A stretch of 64,000 nucleotides of DNA from Adenanthera pavonina (GCA_026686845.1 JAIVEN010000022.1:28618001-28682000), one strand, 5' to 3'. Shown: positions 1 through 12,326, counted from the stretch's first letter. The notes: generated by a model not told the origin, from the letters alone. Numbers and translations: made by a program.

Positions 1-796
1 CTGATAAAGTGCAGAAAATTACAATTATAAACATCTCAACTTCAATTTGTAATTTTTACCATAAAGATCTCAACCTCAACTTGTATTAAAGCAAAGGATT
101 TTAAATTTGAAATAAGTAATTTCCGAAAATGCTAAACTAAATTAAAAAAAATTACAGTTTATAAAGTTAATTTTTACCAAAAGAGGGTTCTCTACCTCAA
201 ATGTAATTTTCACCGTATGATATTAAATTATTTTTGCAAAAACAGTATTACAAAACCATGTGATATGGTGGCTAATGGGTGATCAATATCATTGTCTTTT
301 TCAATGGTTTTAAGAAGAAAACTCATCCAAGGAACATATTTTTGCTCAGCCTATTTGGCCTCTTATGGCATCCAAAGGAGGAACAGTGGGTGAGATTCTG
401 ATATGTTTCAACGAAGTAGTAGAAATGAAGTTTTGTAAGGGAAGGGAAATGGATCAAATATGATTCCCTTTTTAGGAATTTGTTAAAGGTCCATTTGTCT
501 GGATTGAGTTTGTGGGATTCCATTCTCTGTTTCACTTTTCTTTTTTCTCAAAAGCTTTGTCTGTTTTGTTTCTTTATAAACTTAAACAGAAACCACAAGC
601 AACTTCTTTGATTCTCAATTCTCATCAAGTCTATTTTACCCTCCACTACTCTTCTATCATTCTGGGTGTTCTTAAAATCTGTGTCTTCAGATTCCACTTC
701 AACTCAAGTTATTGTTGTGTTTGTTTTTCATGCATCTTACTTTCTGCTAATCTTATTATCAACTAAGATTTCCGAGAATACAATTTTCGTGAGAAA
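1..796. other. AT-rich 5' flank and leader of the NPH3-like gene
   Basis: I see no gene here. The first 230 bases carry a diverged internally repeated phrase: a 'cAtCTCAACtTCAA..TTGTAATTTTTACCA' type motif recurs at about 30-58, 65-92 and 190-212. It looks like the eroded edge of a repeat. The last 250 bases, rich in T and CT, are a plausible leader for the gene that starts at 797. No convincing TATA box can be assigned. Confidence 0.4.
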
Positions 797-3016
797 ATGA
801 CAGCATCTGAGAAGCCCAGCTCCAAAGGACAAGCATGGTTAGATGAATCTCTCTCTCTTTGAACCACTTTTCTTCTCCATTATCTATTACATTTTGTGAC
901 GATTTCTCTTTGCAGGTTCTGCACCACCGGATTGCCCAGCGACATTGTGGTTGAAGTAGAAGACATGACCTTCCATCTTCACAAGGTGAGGTTATCTTCG
1001 TTGGGTTTATTTCTATTTCCAGAACTAACAATCATATGTACCCTATTCTCTGAAATTTGTCATCTCTGTAATATATTTCAGTTTCCTTTGATGTCAAAAA
1101 GTCGAAAGCTCCACGACCTGATTACAGAGCAAGAAGCAAATCATTCCTCTACTTCTAGAATCCAACAACCTGTCACAGAAACACAATCTGTCCCTGAAGA
1201 AATTGAGGAAGACGATGAAATTGCAGAAGAACACTGTCATCTAACGTTTGCCGACTTTCCCGGCGGCTCCGAGACCTTTGAGATAGCTGCTAAGTTCTGC
1301 TACGGTGTCAAAATCGATTTATCCTCTTCCAACGTAGCTTTTCTCCGCTGCGCCGGAGAGTTTCTTGAGATGACTGAAGAGTATTCTGAAGATAACCTCA
1401 TCTCGAAGACCGAGAAGTTTTTCTCTCAGTTTGTCCTCAAAAGCATCAAGGACTCTATTAGAGCTCTCAAGTCCTGCGAGCAACTGATGCCTCTGGCGGA
1501 GAAATTAGGCATCATACAGAGATGTATAGATTCCATTGTCACCAGAGCTTCGACGTCGGATCCGGCATTGATTGGTTGGCCGGTGAGTGATCCCGGAGCC
1601 CACGACGCAACAATACAAGGTTCTGACTCAAAGCAAATCTTGTGGAATGCGATTGAGACTGGTGGAAGAAGGAAGGGCGTGACCAGAGGCGTTACAAAAG
1701 GAGACTCATGGCTTGAGGATCTGGCGCGTCTGAGTTTTCCTGTGTTCAAGCAACTCATTCTTGCAATGAGAGGGACTGATGTGAGACCAGAGATAATAGA
1801 GAGTTGTCTTCTGTGTTATGCAAAGAAATACATTCCTGGTGTATCGAGGTCCAACCGTAACTCGGTAACCTCATCTTCGACGGTAGTTTCAGAGGCCCAA
1901 CAGAAGGAGTTACTGGAGACTATAATATTGAATCTTCCGCTGAAGAGTAGTTCCAAGTCCTCAACAGCAATGAGGTTTTTGTTCGGATTATTGCGAACAG
2001 CGAATATATTGAACGCTTCCGAAGTTTGCAGAGATGTATTGGAGAAGAAGATTGGTTCACAGCTTGAGGAAGCTACGCTGGACGACCTTCTCATACCGAA
2101 CTATTCGTATTTGAACGAAACGCTATACGATGTTGATTGTGTGGAGCGAATGTTAGGTCATTTCTTAGAGGGTTTGGAAGAAAGAAATGATGCTGCTACA
2201 ATGGACGGCAGGTCGCCGGCATTGACGCCTGTGGGAAAACAAATCGACGGCTATCTTTCAGAGATAGCTTCCGATGCAAATCTCAAACCAGAAAAGTTCT
2301 ACAACTTCGCTCTCTCTCTTCCTGAACAGGCCCGACTCTTCGACGACGGTCTCTACCGTGCCATAGATATCTATCTCAAGGTAGCAATAAGCGCCGACCA
2401 ATTTTCCGTTGTGATTTTTTGTTTGTCATTTTCACAAACACCTTGATGACACGTAAATTTTCTCTTCCATTCCTCGTAGGCACACCCATGGATATCAGAA
2501 ACAGAACGCGAAAGGATTTGCGGGTTGTTGGACTGTCAGAAGCTAACACTGGAGGCATGCACGCACGCAGCACAGAACGAGAGACTTCCATTGAGAGCAG
2601 TGATCCAAGTGCTGTTCTTCGAGCAGCTTCAGCTCCGACACGCGGTGGCGGGGACGTTCATGTCAGCGGAGGCGGCAATTGATCCTGGGAGGCCATCGGG
2701 GGCTGGGTTGGAAGAGGGAGCACGTGAGGAGGAGCCGAGCGGCACGTGGCGGGTAGCGGAGAGAGAGAATCAGGTGCTGCGGTTGGACATGGATAGCATG
2801 AGGACGCGGGTGCATCAGCTGGAACGCGAGTGTTCCACCATGAGAAAAGTGATCGAGAAGATTGACAACAAGGCGGGCCCACAGGGAGGTGGAAGGTGGA
2901 GAGCGACCTTGGGGAAGAAGTTTGGTTGCAAATTCAAAACGCAGGTGTGTGACTCACGCGAACAAGCTGTGGTTGATACCCGCAAGGGACGACACCCTCA
3001 TCCTCACCATGAATAA
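797..3016 (+). CDS. NPH3/RPT2-like BTB/POZ domain protein
   Basis: Four exons joined by GT-AG introns (797-837, 916-985, 1082-2380, 2480-3016) give 648 residues, normal for the NRL (NPH3/RPT2-like) family. The ATG at 797 is chosen because exons 1 and 2 join to encode the family start SKGQAWFCTTGLPSDIVVEV, with the Trp codon split by the intron. Residues from about 15 to 115 form the BTB/POZ domain, with an acidic Glu/Asp-rich insert. The NPH3 domain follows, from the WLEDLARLSFPVFKQLI segment to the signature GLYRAIDIYLKAHP across the exon 3/4 junction (about residue 470). A heptad-like coiled coil lies near 560-595 and a basic, His-rich tail closes the protein. Family members act as plasma-membrane-associated CUL3 E3-ligase adaptors in phototropin or auxin-transport signalling. 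It resembles the At5g67385 type, but the exact orthologue is a guess. No frame breaks are seen. Confidence 0.93.
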
Positions 3017-4610
3017 ACTTTGGCTTACTGTCACGTGAGAATGATGAAGCGCTTCCCTGAAGTGAAGAAAAGGAAAGTAGTAATGTTTTTTTTGGGTCAC
3101 GAAAAACCGTAGGAGTTTGGTCCGATGATGTGGATGCAATTGATTGGTTAAATGGAGTCGCAGCTTTTGAGGTGAGAGTGAAGAGCATAGTAAAAGACAT
3201 GAGAATTATGGGGAGGAAATGACAGTGGTTGTCAGTGGTTTAGTGGAGACAGGAGGAGATTGGTAATGGTAATGGAAAATTGAGATGATTTATTTAGTGG
3301 AAGATGAGACGCACATTGGGTACTCAGCATGATGGATGGATGGATGAATTACCAGTGATTGTTGTAATGAAAGGTGGCTTACTGAAAAGTTGTTGAAAGT
3401 ACTCATGATTGGCAGGAGTAGTAGCTGCAAAGGCTTGTTCGATTTCTCAGTAAAGAAGATGGATACATTATTGCTGCACTTTTCCTTCCTGTTGGGTCAT
3501 CATAGTATTCCTTTGTATGATTTGTTGAGGGAGGCGTAGGTGATAGTCAAACCCAATTATTTTCCTGTGTTCCGTACTTTTTCAACCATCATAATTATGG
3601 GGCTGAGTAGCGCATACGAAGGAATTTCCTCTCTGCATTAATCAATCAATAATTTAATTCATTACTACTATCTCTTCCAGCCTGAGACCCCACCTAATTC
3701 CTAATTGTTTCTGGGTTCTGTAAATAATTTGGTTTTCATTTCCTTTTGGGATTTCTTCAAGCTTGGGTTTTTAAATAATAAAGTGTGTTCCGTCCAAAAA
3801 ATATTGAGCTTTTCATATTAACATTTGGGATAAGTTCTTCATGGGAAAGAATTACGTATCTTTCTTTAAAAATTTATTCATTTTAATTATATGAGATTTT
3901 TAGCCTAAACTTTGAAGAAGAAAACAACATGATCAATATAAAATATAAAATGGCTAAGAAATCACATTATTCACGAATCAGCAATAATATAACTCATTTT
4001 ATACTTGTTGCAACCACATGAAACACTCTTGTTTTAATGTCAGTAGAAAATGCTATGACGTGGGCAAGTGGCGAAAAAGTAAAACTTCAATTGAAGTAGA
4101 ATCCAGGATTAATTTTTCAAACTATCAATTAAATCAAACATTAAATTATCAATTCATAATTATTTCTAATCCTTTTCCCTTCAAACCATTGGCCAATTCC
4201 ACCCATTTTATTATCTCCTTTTCCTTGGGCTGTTATTCCATGCCCTGTATGTAATCACCCAAATTAGGTTTCACATTCGATAATAAAACTAATTTCTTGG
4301 CCCTGCAAACCGCAACATACTGGTTGTCTGTTTTATCTTTCTCACGAAGCTGACTAGAAAGTGTATTACTTTAGTCCCCATCTTCGGTTGGAAGAGATGA
4401 ACTTTTAAATTATTTGACCTCTGAATTTCAAGGATTAACACACTAGTTCATTTATTCAGAAAATAATTAAGAAAAAATTCCATATCATTCATAAATAAAT
4501 ATGAATTTACATGGCCTAACACAGAACTACTCTAATGTTGGATGTTTAATTATCGCTTAACAAGCTAAGACAAAATATTGAAATGATGGGTTACCGTGGC
4601 CAGTAGATAG
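3017..4610. other. 3' UTR of the NPH3-like gene and intergenic spacer
   Basis: The first 700 bases are GC-balanced and are probably the 3' untranslated region. A possible poly(A) signal AATAAA lies at 3777-3782. Beyond that the sequence is AT-rich with no reading frame worth calling; an open stretch at 4018-4254 has no recognisable content. Confidence 0.4.
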
Positions 4611-4659
4611 GTTTAAAGTCTTTTTCTCTTTTTTCCGCCGCCGCCAGTTTAAAGTCTTT
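4611..4659 (-). mobile_element. Micro-retroposon-like insertion with 13-bp duplication
   Basis: GTTTAAAGTCTTT occurs at 4611-4623 and again, perfectly, at 4647-4659. Between them lie 23 bases which, read on the minus strand, are a GGC-repeat head followed by an A-rich tail (AAAAAAGAGAA) abutting the duplication. This is the layout of a target-primed retroposon reduced to about 23 bp. A repair event with filler DNA would look similar. Confidence 0.5.
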
Positions 4660-4977
4660 AACCTAGCATATTGTAATTAATGATACATCAATATTTAATG
4701 GTCATGTTAAAACTACGTTGCCTATTTATATTTACATGCTTAAGTCATGAAGTCGGCACTCGAAATGAAATAAATTTTACAAAATTGAGATAATTAAAAC
4801 TTTAGAAAGGGATCAAATTGGGAAAAAATCTTTAGATGACTAAAATGTTAATTCACTCTAATATAAATTGTCCATAGATAGTATTTCTTTAAAAAAATGT
4901 TTATGTATATTCATTTTATTATCTCAAGCATTTTAGTGAAAATTTATGCTAAAATTTATGATTTGAAATTTAATATA

Positions 4978-5202
4978 CTCCCCCTGATCCTATTTATAAA
5001 GTGTTATTATATAATACATCGGTATTAAATAAAGTTAGTTATATTTTTAAAGTTATAAAAAATTAGTATAAACTTCCAATTTTATTCCTAAAAATTAAAA
5101 ACCGAAATAATTTATAAGATAATAAAATTATTAAAGAAAAGGTAAAGAAAGAAATTTAGATAGAAAAATGACACGACACTTTTTAAATAGGATCAAAGGA
5201 AG
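4978..5202. mobile_element. Stowaway-like MITE, 225 bp
   Basis: The block is flanked by TA on both sides (4976-4977 and 5203-5204). Its ends are inverted copies: CTCCCCCTGATCCTATTTAT on the left and, in reverse complement, CTTCCTTTGATCCTATTTAA on the right. TA target site, CTCCC-type ends, small size and high AT fit the Stowaway (Tc1/mariner) MITE class. A diverged relative lies at about 52285-52531. It has no coding capacity. Confidence 0.75.
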
Positions 5203-5204
5203 TA

Positions 5205-6734
5205 CATAATTGAGAATGTGCAAATAATACACGTCTTTCATATGTATCATACAAAATCATCTATGGAGACAACAGCATATGCATGAATAAGTTTGTTTTT
5301 AGGAATATTAAAAAAGAAAAAAAAAGATTTGCTTTATTGCTTTATATTTTTTTCTTCGGTTGCAGTTAGTTGCAGGCACCAAGCAAAATAACAAAGGAAG
5401 CGTTCTTCTACATATCACTTGATGCTGCCAGAGAATATTAGTTACGGAGGGCAAAAGGAGAAGCAGATTATTACCCAAAAAAAAATAAAAAGGAGAAGCG
5501 CAGATTTGTGTGAAGTGACGGAAGGCATTTAATAAAACTTGCAAGACAACTGTATATATATAATTAAGCAAGACTACGAAACTATCGACTTTTGTACTGA
5601 TACGACATTTAACAAAGCCACCTCAGGAAGCAAATGCGAACAGAAAGCTTGAAAAAGCATTAAGAAGTTCCTTGGGGACTACATTTATGGTATGTATCAT
5701 ATATTTCGATGATGAAACCTAACTAGAAGCAAGAAATTCCTTTTTCTCGATCCAATTATTCTTCTGCTGTGAAGTTTGCCTCGAAAAAAAGTGGAGTCAT
5801 ACGGCTGCACAACCTAGAATACATTAAAATGAACTTGAGCAGAACTGATGAGTCTCTACCAATCGTGATGAACAACGATCGAATGCTTAGGACCTACAAT
5901 ATCTGGCTACCGAGTAAAGAGAATTCAGGTTCTGCATTGGGTTGTGAGGTAAAGTAGGCACTTCCGCACTTATATATTAAGTCGTAAATGACTTCTTAGT
6001 TGTGCATAGTGACCAAACCGTCAATCTTTCTCAAATATAAGGTTGCTGAATAGCTTCATCGAGTCCACCTACAACGAGAAACGACAACAATTGTAATTGA
6101 ATTTTGTCCAAATGTTACCATTGATATAGAATCATCCAGTTACTTCTTGAATCAGGAGTCACATGGGATTCTAGGTATATATGTCTAACTGCATTAATTT
6201 AATAATTACTTGGAACGAAAAGAATTTGTTTATTTAACTCGTCAAATACCATGGAGCTCATACATTGAACCACTACTTATTTGAAATGCAAGAAATCATG
6301 GTAATGTAAGAAACAAGGATTTAGGACTCAGTAAGGACCCAGAAATATTCGTCCTTAACTTTTGCACATTGGTGGGTGATAATATATATGTTACTGCTTG
6401 AACCTTAAACTGACGAGGTTATAATTGCCTCAGGCGCCAAAAAGGCCAAACAAATGTGACTGAATGAATCAGTGAGGAAATTAATGGTTAAACTGAGAGG
6501 GGGTGTAGAGAGAGATGAACAAGTACTGAAATCCAAAAGATGCATGCATGCAGTCAAACACACCATGAAACAGGATATAAGCTGAAAGTTAAAAATGTAG
6601 ATTATGTTGATGGGACTGGGGCTGTATAGGGGAAGGTTTACGGTAGGAGAAGAGTCTCTAATATTTTTCATTTGACCGGATGACCTGTAACTATCTTTAT
6701 GCCAAATGAGAAGCTTCCCACATGGCAGTAGCTT
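5205..6734. other. Intergenic spacer upstream of psbO
   Basis: I see no gene. A short open frame at 5769-5957 matches nothing I know. The stretch holds one of the small A-tailed insertions (5453-5505), annotated separately. Confidence 0.4.
5453..5505 (+). mobile_element. Micro-retroposon-like insertion with 17-19 bp duplication
   Basis: AAAAGGAGAAGCAGATT at 5453-5469 recurs as AAAAGGAGAAGCGCAGATT at 5487-5505, differing only by a GC pair. The 17 bases between them are ATTACCC followed by an A-tract that runs into the second copy. Head, A-tail and flanking duplication match the other small insertions of this window. Confidence 0.55.
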
Positions 6735-6929
6735 CAATATTCAACCAATCACATATCACCTTTATCTTATCGGTTATCTTACTCCTACCATCCCCAGTAC
6801 CCCACTAACCACATAATTCTCCAAACAATATTCCCTCCAACCCAACAGTTAATAAATCAACTTCTCCATCGTTGCAACCAATTTTCTTCCACAGAGAGAG
6901 AGGGAGAACTTGTAGTTGTGGCAGCAACA
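6735..6929 (+). promoter_or_regulatory. psbO promoter and leader region
   Basis: A CCAAT box at 6745-6749 is followed by CTTATC at 6766-6771 (GATAAG on the other strand) and a second TTATCTTA at about 6775, which are I-box-like elements typical of light-responsive photosynthesis genes. No clear TATA box is seen, which is common for nuclear photosystem genes. The leader just before the ATG is a GAGAGA tract. Element function is inferred from motif identity only. Confidence 0.4.
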
Positions 6930-7996
6930 ATGACAGCCTCACTTCAAGCAGCCACCACCCTCATGGGCATGCCTTTACAGCTCAAGTCCACTCACTCCAT
7001 TTCCAAGGCTTTCGGCCTGGAACCTTGTGCACCTAGGCTCACTTGCTCTGTTCACCCTCACCTCAAGGACTTGGCTCACAAGTGTGTCGACGCCACCAAA
7101 ATTGCTGGATTCGCCCTCGCCTCCTCTGCTCTCCTTGTCTCTGTATGTTAATTTCTTTTCTCCCCTAATTCTGGGACTGCAAAACATAAATCAACCTCAT
7201 GAATATTAATGGATAATGTGGTACGTTCTTCTCTCAGGGAGCAAGTGCTGAGGGTGTCCCAAAACGCCTAACCTACGACGAAATCCAGAGCAAGACATAC
7301 TTGGAAGTCAAAGGAACCGTAACAGCTAACCAGTGTCCGACCATCGATGGTGGAGTTGACTCATTCGCCTTCAAGCCTGCCAAATACAACGCCAAGAAGT
7401 TCTGCCTGGAGCCCACGTCCTTCACTGTTAAAGCCGAAGGCGTCAACAAGAACGCCCCACCCGAGTTCCAAAACACCAAGCTCATGACCCGCCTCACCTA
7501 CACTCTCGACGAAATCGAAGGCCCCTTCGAAGTGTCTTCCGATAGCACCGTGAAGTTCGAGGAGAAGGACGGCATTGACGACGCCGCCGTCACCGTCCAG
7601 CTCCCTGGCGGCGAGCGCGTGCCTTTCCTCTTCAGCATCAAACAGTTGGTGGCTTCTGGAAAACCGGAGAGCTTCGGCGGAGAATTTCTGGTACCATCGT
7701 ACAGGGGATCGTCATTTTTGGACCCGAAGGGAAGAGGTGCATCTACTGGTTATGATAATGCGGTGGCATTGCCGGCAGGAGGAAGAGGAGACGAAGAGGA
7801 ACTTGCAAAGGAAAACAATAAGAGCGCTCAATCATCGAAAGGGAAGATCACATTGAGCGTGACGAAGAGCAAGCCTGAGAGTGGAGAGGTGATTGGTGTG
7901 TTTGAGAGCCTTCAGCCATCTGATACGGATTTGGGAGCTAAAGTTCCCAAGGATGTCAAGATCCAGGGCATCTGGTATGCTCAGCTTGATTCATAG
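6930..7996 (+). CDS. psbO: Oxygen-evolving enhancer protein 1 (PsbO, 33 kDa), chloroplastic
   Basis: Two exons (6930-7142 and 7238-7996) with a GT-AG intron encode 323 residues, slightly below the usual roughly 330 because the transit peptide is short. The start is the first ATG after the GAGAGA leader. The bipartite targeting sequence consists of a Ser/Thr-rich stroma-directing part, then a hydrophobic thylakoid-transfer segment (ATKIAGFALASSALLVS) ending in the ASA cleavage site, with mature protein from EGVPKRLTYDEIQ. The intron sits just before that cleavage site. The mature part carries family hallmarks CPTIDGG, the two conserved Cys (NQCPT and KKFCLEP), KLMTRLTYTLDEIEGP, GGERVPFLF, SYRGSSFLDPKGRG and the terminal IQGIWYAQLDS. 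PsbO stabilises the Mn4CaO5 cluster of photosystem II on the lumenal side. The frame is intact, so the gene is probably functional. Confidence 0.98.
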
Positions 7997-8142
7997 ACCT
8001 TCTTCTTCTGACTTGAGTAATTTGTTGCTTCACATTTTGTTGTAACTACAAGGAGTAGCTTATGCTGCACTATCTTGTGACCCCAATCGGCTAGGCAACG
8101 AGAATATTATTTTTATATTTGTATATGATATTGACTTCACTT

Positions 8143-8148
8143 AATAAA
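8143..8148 (+). terminator. Putative poly(A) signal of psbO
   Basis: AATAAA lies about 150 bases after the psbO stop, followed by a GT-rich stretch (GTGGTTCTAATTGGTGGTGTG). This is a canonical near-upstream element. Assignment is by position. Confidence 0.5.
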
Positions 8149-8169
8149 ATGTGGTTCTAATTGGTGGTG

Positions 8170-10019
8170 TGTGAGTTTTGGAGCTTTCAATTAATGTTTT
8201 CTTTGGGGTGGCGAATTTCAGGCTTCATCATCCTAGTCCTAGATTTTTCCAGATGTTACTATTACTACTTGGTCTGGATTCTGTGAGGAATATTCTTGCA
8301 CAAATCGTGACATGATTATTTTTTCTACCATCCGTTTTTCAGTATCTATAATCATATTTTATATTTTCGAACTTAGATGAGGTAAACGAGCTAGGCATAA
8401 AAATTTTGACTTTGATTTAACTAAACAAATTTATGTTTATTATCCATCTGTTTAAAAATCATACCAAATTCAATTGAACTTTCATAGAAACCAAACCTAA
8501 TCCATTCACAATATTCCTTAGATGCAATCATCTATGATGCACATATATGGTATGGATCTCATATATCTACGGCATGATACTGGGATATGATGAATTTTAA
8601 AATTTTAAGATACAAAGATAAGAGATATACATATAAAATTTATGTATATATTCAACAAATAAATATACTAAAGATAAAAAAAATGAAAAAATGAGTTTTA
8701 AATAAGTATTTTAATTTCTTATTTTAAATATCTTTATATTACTTTTAAAATCTTAAGTCATTTTAAAATTTATGGAAAAAAAAAACTAAAGATAAATATA
8801 TAATACATACTATGAACATTGAGTATATAATGCGTATCATATCTAATATGTATCAGATATAGGTATATTTTCTTTTTTGAAGTAATATGTCGATATTCAA
8901 GCGTCTATTATCAATTTTTTGTAACAAGAAAAAAGAAATGAATATTTTATTATTATTTATTATTATATAATTAGATTTTCGAAAAAGGAATTTGGATATA
9001 TGTACCAAATATCTTTAAGAATCTTGTAATGAACTTTTAAATAACTGAGAAAATTGAGAATTAAGTTGAGCATGTGAAAATAATATTCAGACCTATAATA
9101 GAAATAAATTGAAAGTGCTACAGAATTAATTACTTGAGCATGTGAAAATAACTTTTTTTATTCTAGGAATTTCTTAAGGAATTTTTATACATACATACAG
9201 ACAGAGTAATCAATTTTGATATATTTATGTATTTACAATATTATCTAAAACAAGTCTAACTAAATGGGTTGAGTTTAGCGGGATTTTCATTTTCCATCAT
9301 AACATTATTACCTAGAATAACACGCTATTTTTTTTAACTTTAAAGTATCAAACAGTGGAATTTAATCAATTCAATTAATTTTTTTAACACGAAAAAAGAA
9401 ATTAATATTTTTTATTTTTTAGTATTATATAATTAGATTTTGAACAAAAGGAAAATTATTTTGGGGTAAAATCCATACTTATTACAAATATTGATACAAA
9501 TTAATTTTAAAATATTTATTAAATAATATAAAGATAAAATAATGGAAAATACATACAAATTTAACAAAATTAAATAGTCATGAAATACTATAAGAATTAT
9601 AAAATTGTTATAATAACATAAAAAAAAGCAGTCTTTATATAAGCAAAAGCTATATTAAAAGTGATGCAATAAATATTAACTATTAGAATTATTCTCTCAT
9701 GTTATTGATTAAATAAAATTTATTTATCTTTCATATAGTAGTAAAATTCTTTATAATCAATTTTTCAATATGGACAATTAAAGATAATTTTTTTATGCTC
9801 TTGACATAGGATAAGGTGTTTGGTTCTCATCTTCGTTTAAAAAAAAGTTATTTTCTGTTTTATTATAAACTGTTATTTTATTAATAAACTGAAAGTATAT
9901 TAAAGAAGTCGAAAGGAAAATAATTTTAATTTATGAAAGAATAAAAAAATTAAAGAATATATCACTATTGTTCCTTTTAAAATAACAACCAAAATTTCAT
10001 TTAAGATCTTTAAAAATAT
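8170..10019. other. AT-rich intergenic spacer
   Basis: Very AT-rich with no gene. It contains the first copy of a duplicated block (about 8998-9245, annotated separately). Around 9350-9380 a short phrase, AAACAGTGGAATTTAATCAA, is also shared with the second copy region. Confidence 0.4.
8998..9245 (+). repeat. Direct repeat, copy A (about 250 bp)
   Basis: The block from TGTACCAAATATCTTTAAGA to TTGATATATTTATGTATTTA is repeated at 11705-11915 in the same orientation with small gaps. Shared phrases include GAGCATGTGAAAATAATATT, AGAAATAAATTGAAAGTGCT and AATTTCTTAAGGAATTTTTA. Within copy A the GAGCATGTGAAAATAA phrase itself occurs twice. It carries no coding sequence. Confidence 0.75.
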
Positions 10020-10028
10020 ATTTTATTA

Positions 10029-11474
10029 GGGAAAATTAATCTTTTAATCTTGAATATTACACCAATATGGAAATTAATCCCTGAACTAATGTTTTTTTTC
10101 AAAACACTCCTCAAAGGATTGCACAGCATCACCGTTAATCCCTTAATTATGAAAACGTTAGCAACTTAATCCTCAAGACTGCCAAATGGGAAGATGGCAT
10201 TAAAATTTTGTTGAGGAATCAAACCAGGCTGCTGACAGGGAGGACACCTGGAAGAGATGGCTCACGATAAAGGAAAGAATAAATTCACGTAAGCCACAGC
10301 AGTGGTTGTCGAGAGAGAGAGAGAGATAACGGGTCGTGCGCCTTTGTCAAGTTCAAATGCCTTTATGTCATTGAGGATGTTGAACTTAGTTAAAAGAGTG
10401 AGCCCTTAGGCTGCCCATATTAGGGGCTTCCTCTCCAACTTCATTGCAAAAGTTCTAGGGTCATCAACTGCAGACCCATAGTTCTTCTCTCATACTACAA
10501 CAGAGATCTTCGACACAAACACAATTACCAACACACAAAATCCTCAACTGGCCATTTCCATAGATGCCTTGACTCAGATAATGTTCCATTTTATCAAGTT
10601 ACCTCTGTTTAATTGCACATGGGGATCTGAATGAGGACCACATAATGTTTCGTTATGGTGGGCTTAAACTTTTTATACGTATTCCATAAACACTCAATAG
10701 TCGACAGAGGACAAGCGGATCCATAGATTCAATCAAGAAGAGCACAATGCAGAACTTAGAAACTAATCCAACTAAGAGAGCAATATGGTCTTCTCTAAAT
10801 GATAGCCAAGCCTCATAAGACCATTGCAGCTGACAGAATCAAACCCAACAAATCATAGAAAGAAAAAACCCTCCCAGAACATGGCAAGAAAAAAAATCTT
10901 ATACAATCGTGAGAAAAATACACTCAGCGAACATACTCAGACAAAATAATGAACAAACTCGTTGAATGCTGCCATTCTCTTGCTTGCCCTAGTTTTGGGT
11001 CACTAGAAGAGATGAAAGGAGCCCCAGTTTCTTGATTGTCCTACTTTCACGCCATCGGCAGTTTTGTCATCATCGTTCATTGTCAGAAGAGGAGATGAGA
11101 GTAGCCCGTTGCTTGCTCTGGTTTCTCCTGCCACACCACTCTTCATCTAGGAACAAGGAAATTTGGCTGGGTGCTTGTGTTATCTGGCATGGTTCTTTTT
11201 CTCCTTTTCCTACACGGCTTTATTATTCATTTCATCATTAGCCATCTCTCTTAGTGTCCTCCACGTCAGCATCTTAGTTTGACACCTCAACAAAATTTTA
11301 ACACCGTCTTCCCATTTGGCAGTCTTGAGGACTAAGTCACTAACATTTGCATAATTAAGGGAGTAACACTGAAACCGTGCAATGCTTTGAGGAGTATTTT
11401 AAAAAAAATATTAGTTTGGGAACTAATTTACGAATGGGTGTAAAATTCAGGGACTAAAAAGCTTAAGTTTCCCT
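10029..11474. mobile_element. Non-autonomous Mutator-like element with long terminal inverted repeats
   Basis: The left end (10029 to about 10285) and right end (about 11215-11474) are inverted copies of one another over some 250 bases. Both begin GGGAAA and share phrases such as CTCAAGACTGCCAAATGGGA and TTAAAATTTTGTTGAGG. The 9-bp sequence ATTTTATTA flanks both sides (10020-10028 and 11475-11483), matching the 9-bp target duplication usual for MULEs. The roughly 930-bp interior has no transposase. It is more GC-rich than the surroundings and could be captured host sequence (Pack-MULE). A (GA)n tract lies at about 10310-10327. Copy divergence between the arms suggests an old insertion. Confidence 0.8.
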
Positions 11475-11704
11475 ATTTTATTATATTCTATTTGTTTTGT
11501 AAAATTTATTATTATAATAATATGGGAGAAAAATATATTCTTAACTATACATATTTGTGTGTGTGTTTGAGATTTTTTTTTTTTAAATGAAGCGGAGCAT
11601 TAAGAAGCTGGTACTTACCTAGTACTCTAGATGTTGGATACGTGGAAGATTGAAAAATGGAATTCGTGTGCTGAATTGAGGCAACATGAGCAGTGAGGGG
11701 AAGT

Positions 11705-11960
11705 GAAATGCATATATACCAAATATTTTTAAGAATCTTGTAATAAACTTTTAAACAACTGCTAATTAAGGTGAGCATGTGAAAATAATATTCAGACAAT
11801 CGGACCTGTAGTAGAAATAAATTGAAAGTGCTAAAGGAATTTCTTAAGGAATTTTTATTTACATACAGAGTAATCAATTTTGATATATTTATGATTTTAT
11901 GTATGTACAATATTAAACAGTGGAATTTAATCAATTTTGATATATTTGTAAGTATCAAAG
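11705..11960 (+). repeat. Direct repeat, copy B
   Basis: Second copy of the block at 8998-9245, same orientation, with AGAATCTTGTAATAAACTTT, GAGCATGTGAAAATAATATT and GGAATTTCTTAAGGAATTTT in the same order. It ends with a local repeat of GGAATTTAATCAATTTTGATATATTT-type sequence at about 11920-11975. The Mutator-like element lies between the two copies. Confidence 0.75.
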
Positions 11961-12326
11961 AGTGGAAATTTAATCAATGGATGGGGAGAAATACTTCTTG
12001 TTTGTTCACACTTGAGAAGAGTGTGGGACAACAATGATGGATGGTACGAAAGTATAACCTCTTTTTGTTTGTTTTATGAAACGTGTTGTCTATCAGAAAC
12101 CAACCGGGCAAAACGCATTCTACGTGTAAGAGACCGAATCAACCGATAGATGTCCCTAATCGATTCCACCCCCTTTTTATATTGCAATTCACTGCAAAAG
12201 CAGAAAGATACGCTCTTCCCCTGTTTCCATTTGCTGCTAGAATTTCATATTCCCTGCTTTCTTTCTTTGATTTTCTTTCCTTTTTCTCTTTCCTCCATAA
12301 CCCACCAATTGTTTGATTAAATTACC

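Noticed and set aside
896..2446. Single 516-codon open frame through the NPH3-like gene
   Set aside because: It reads through both the second and the last intron. The spliced model restores the family sequence (LHKFPLM and YLKAHPW) at each junction.
6918..6929. Earlier GTG start for psbO
   Set aside because: Nuclear plant genes start at ATG, and the ATG at 6930 gives the normal transit-peptide beginning.
7575..7856. 93-codon open frame overlapping psbO
   Set aside because: Shadow of the GC-balanced psbO exon in another frame.
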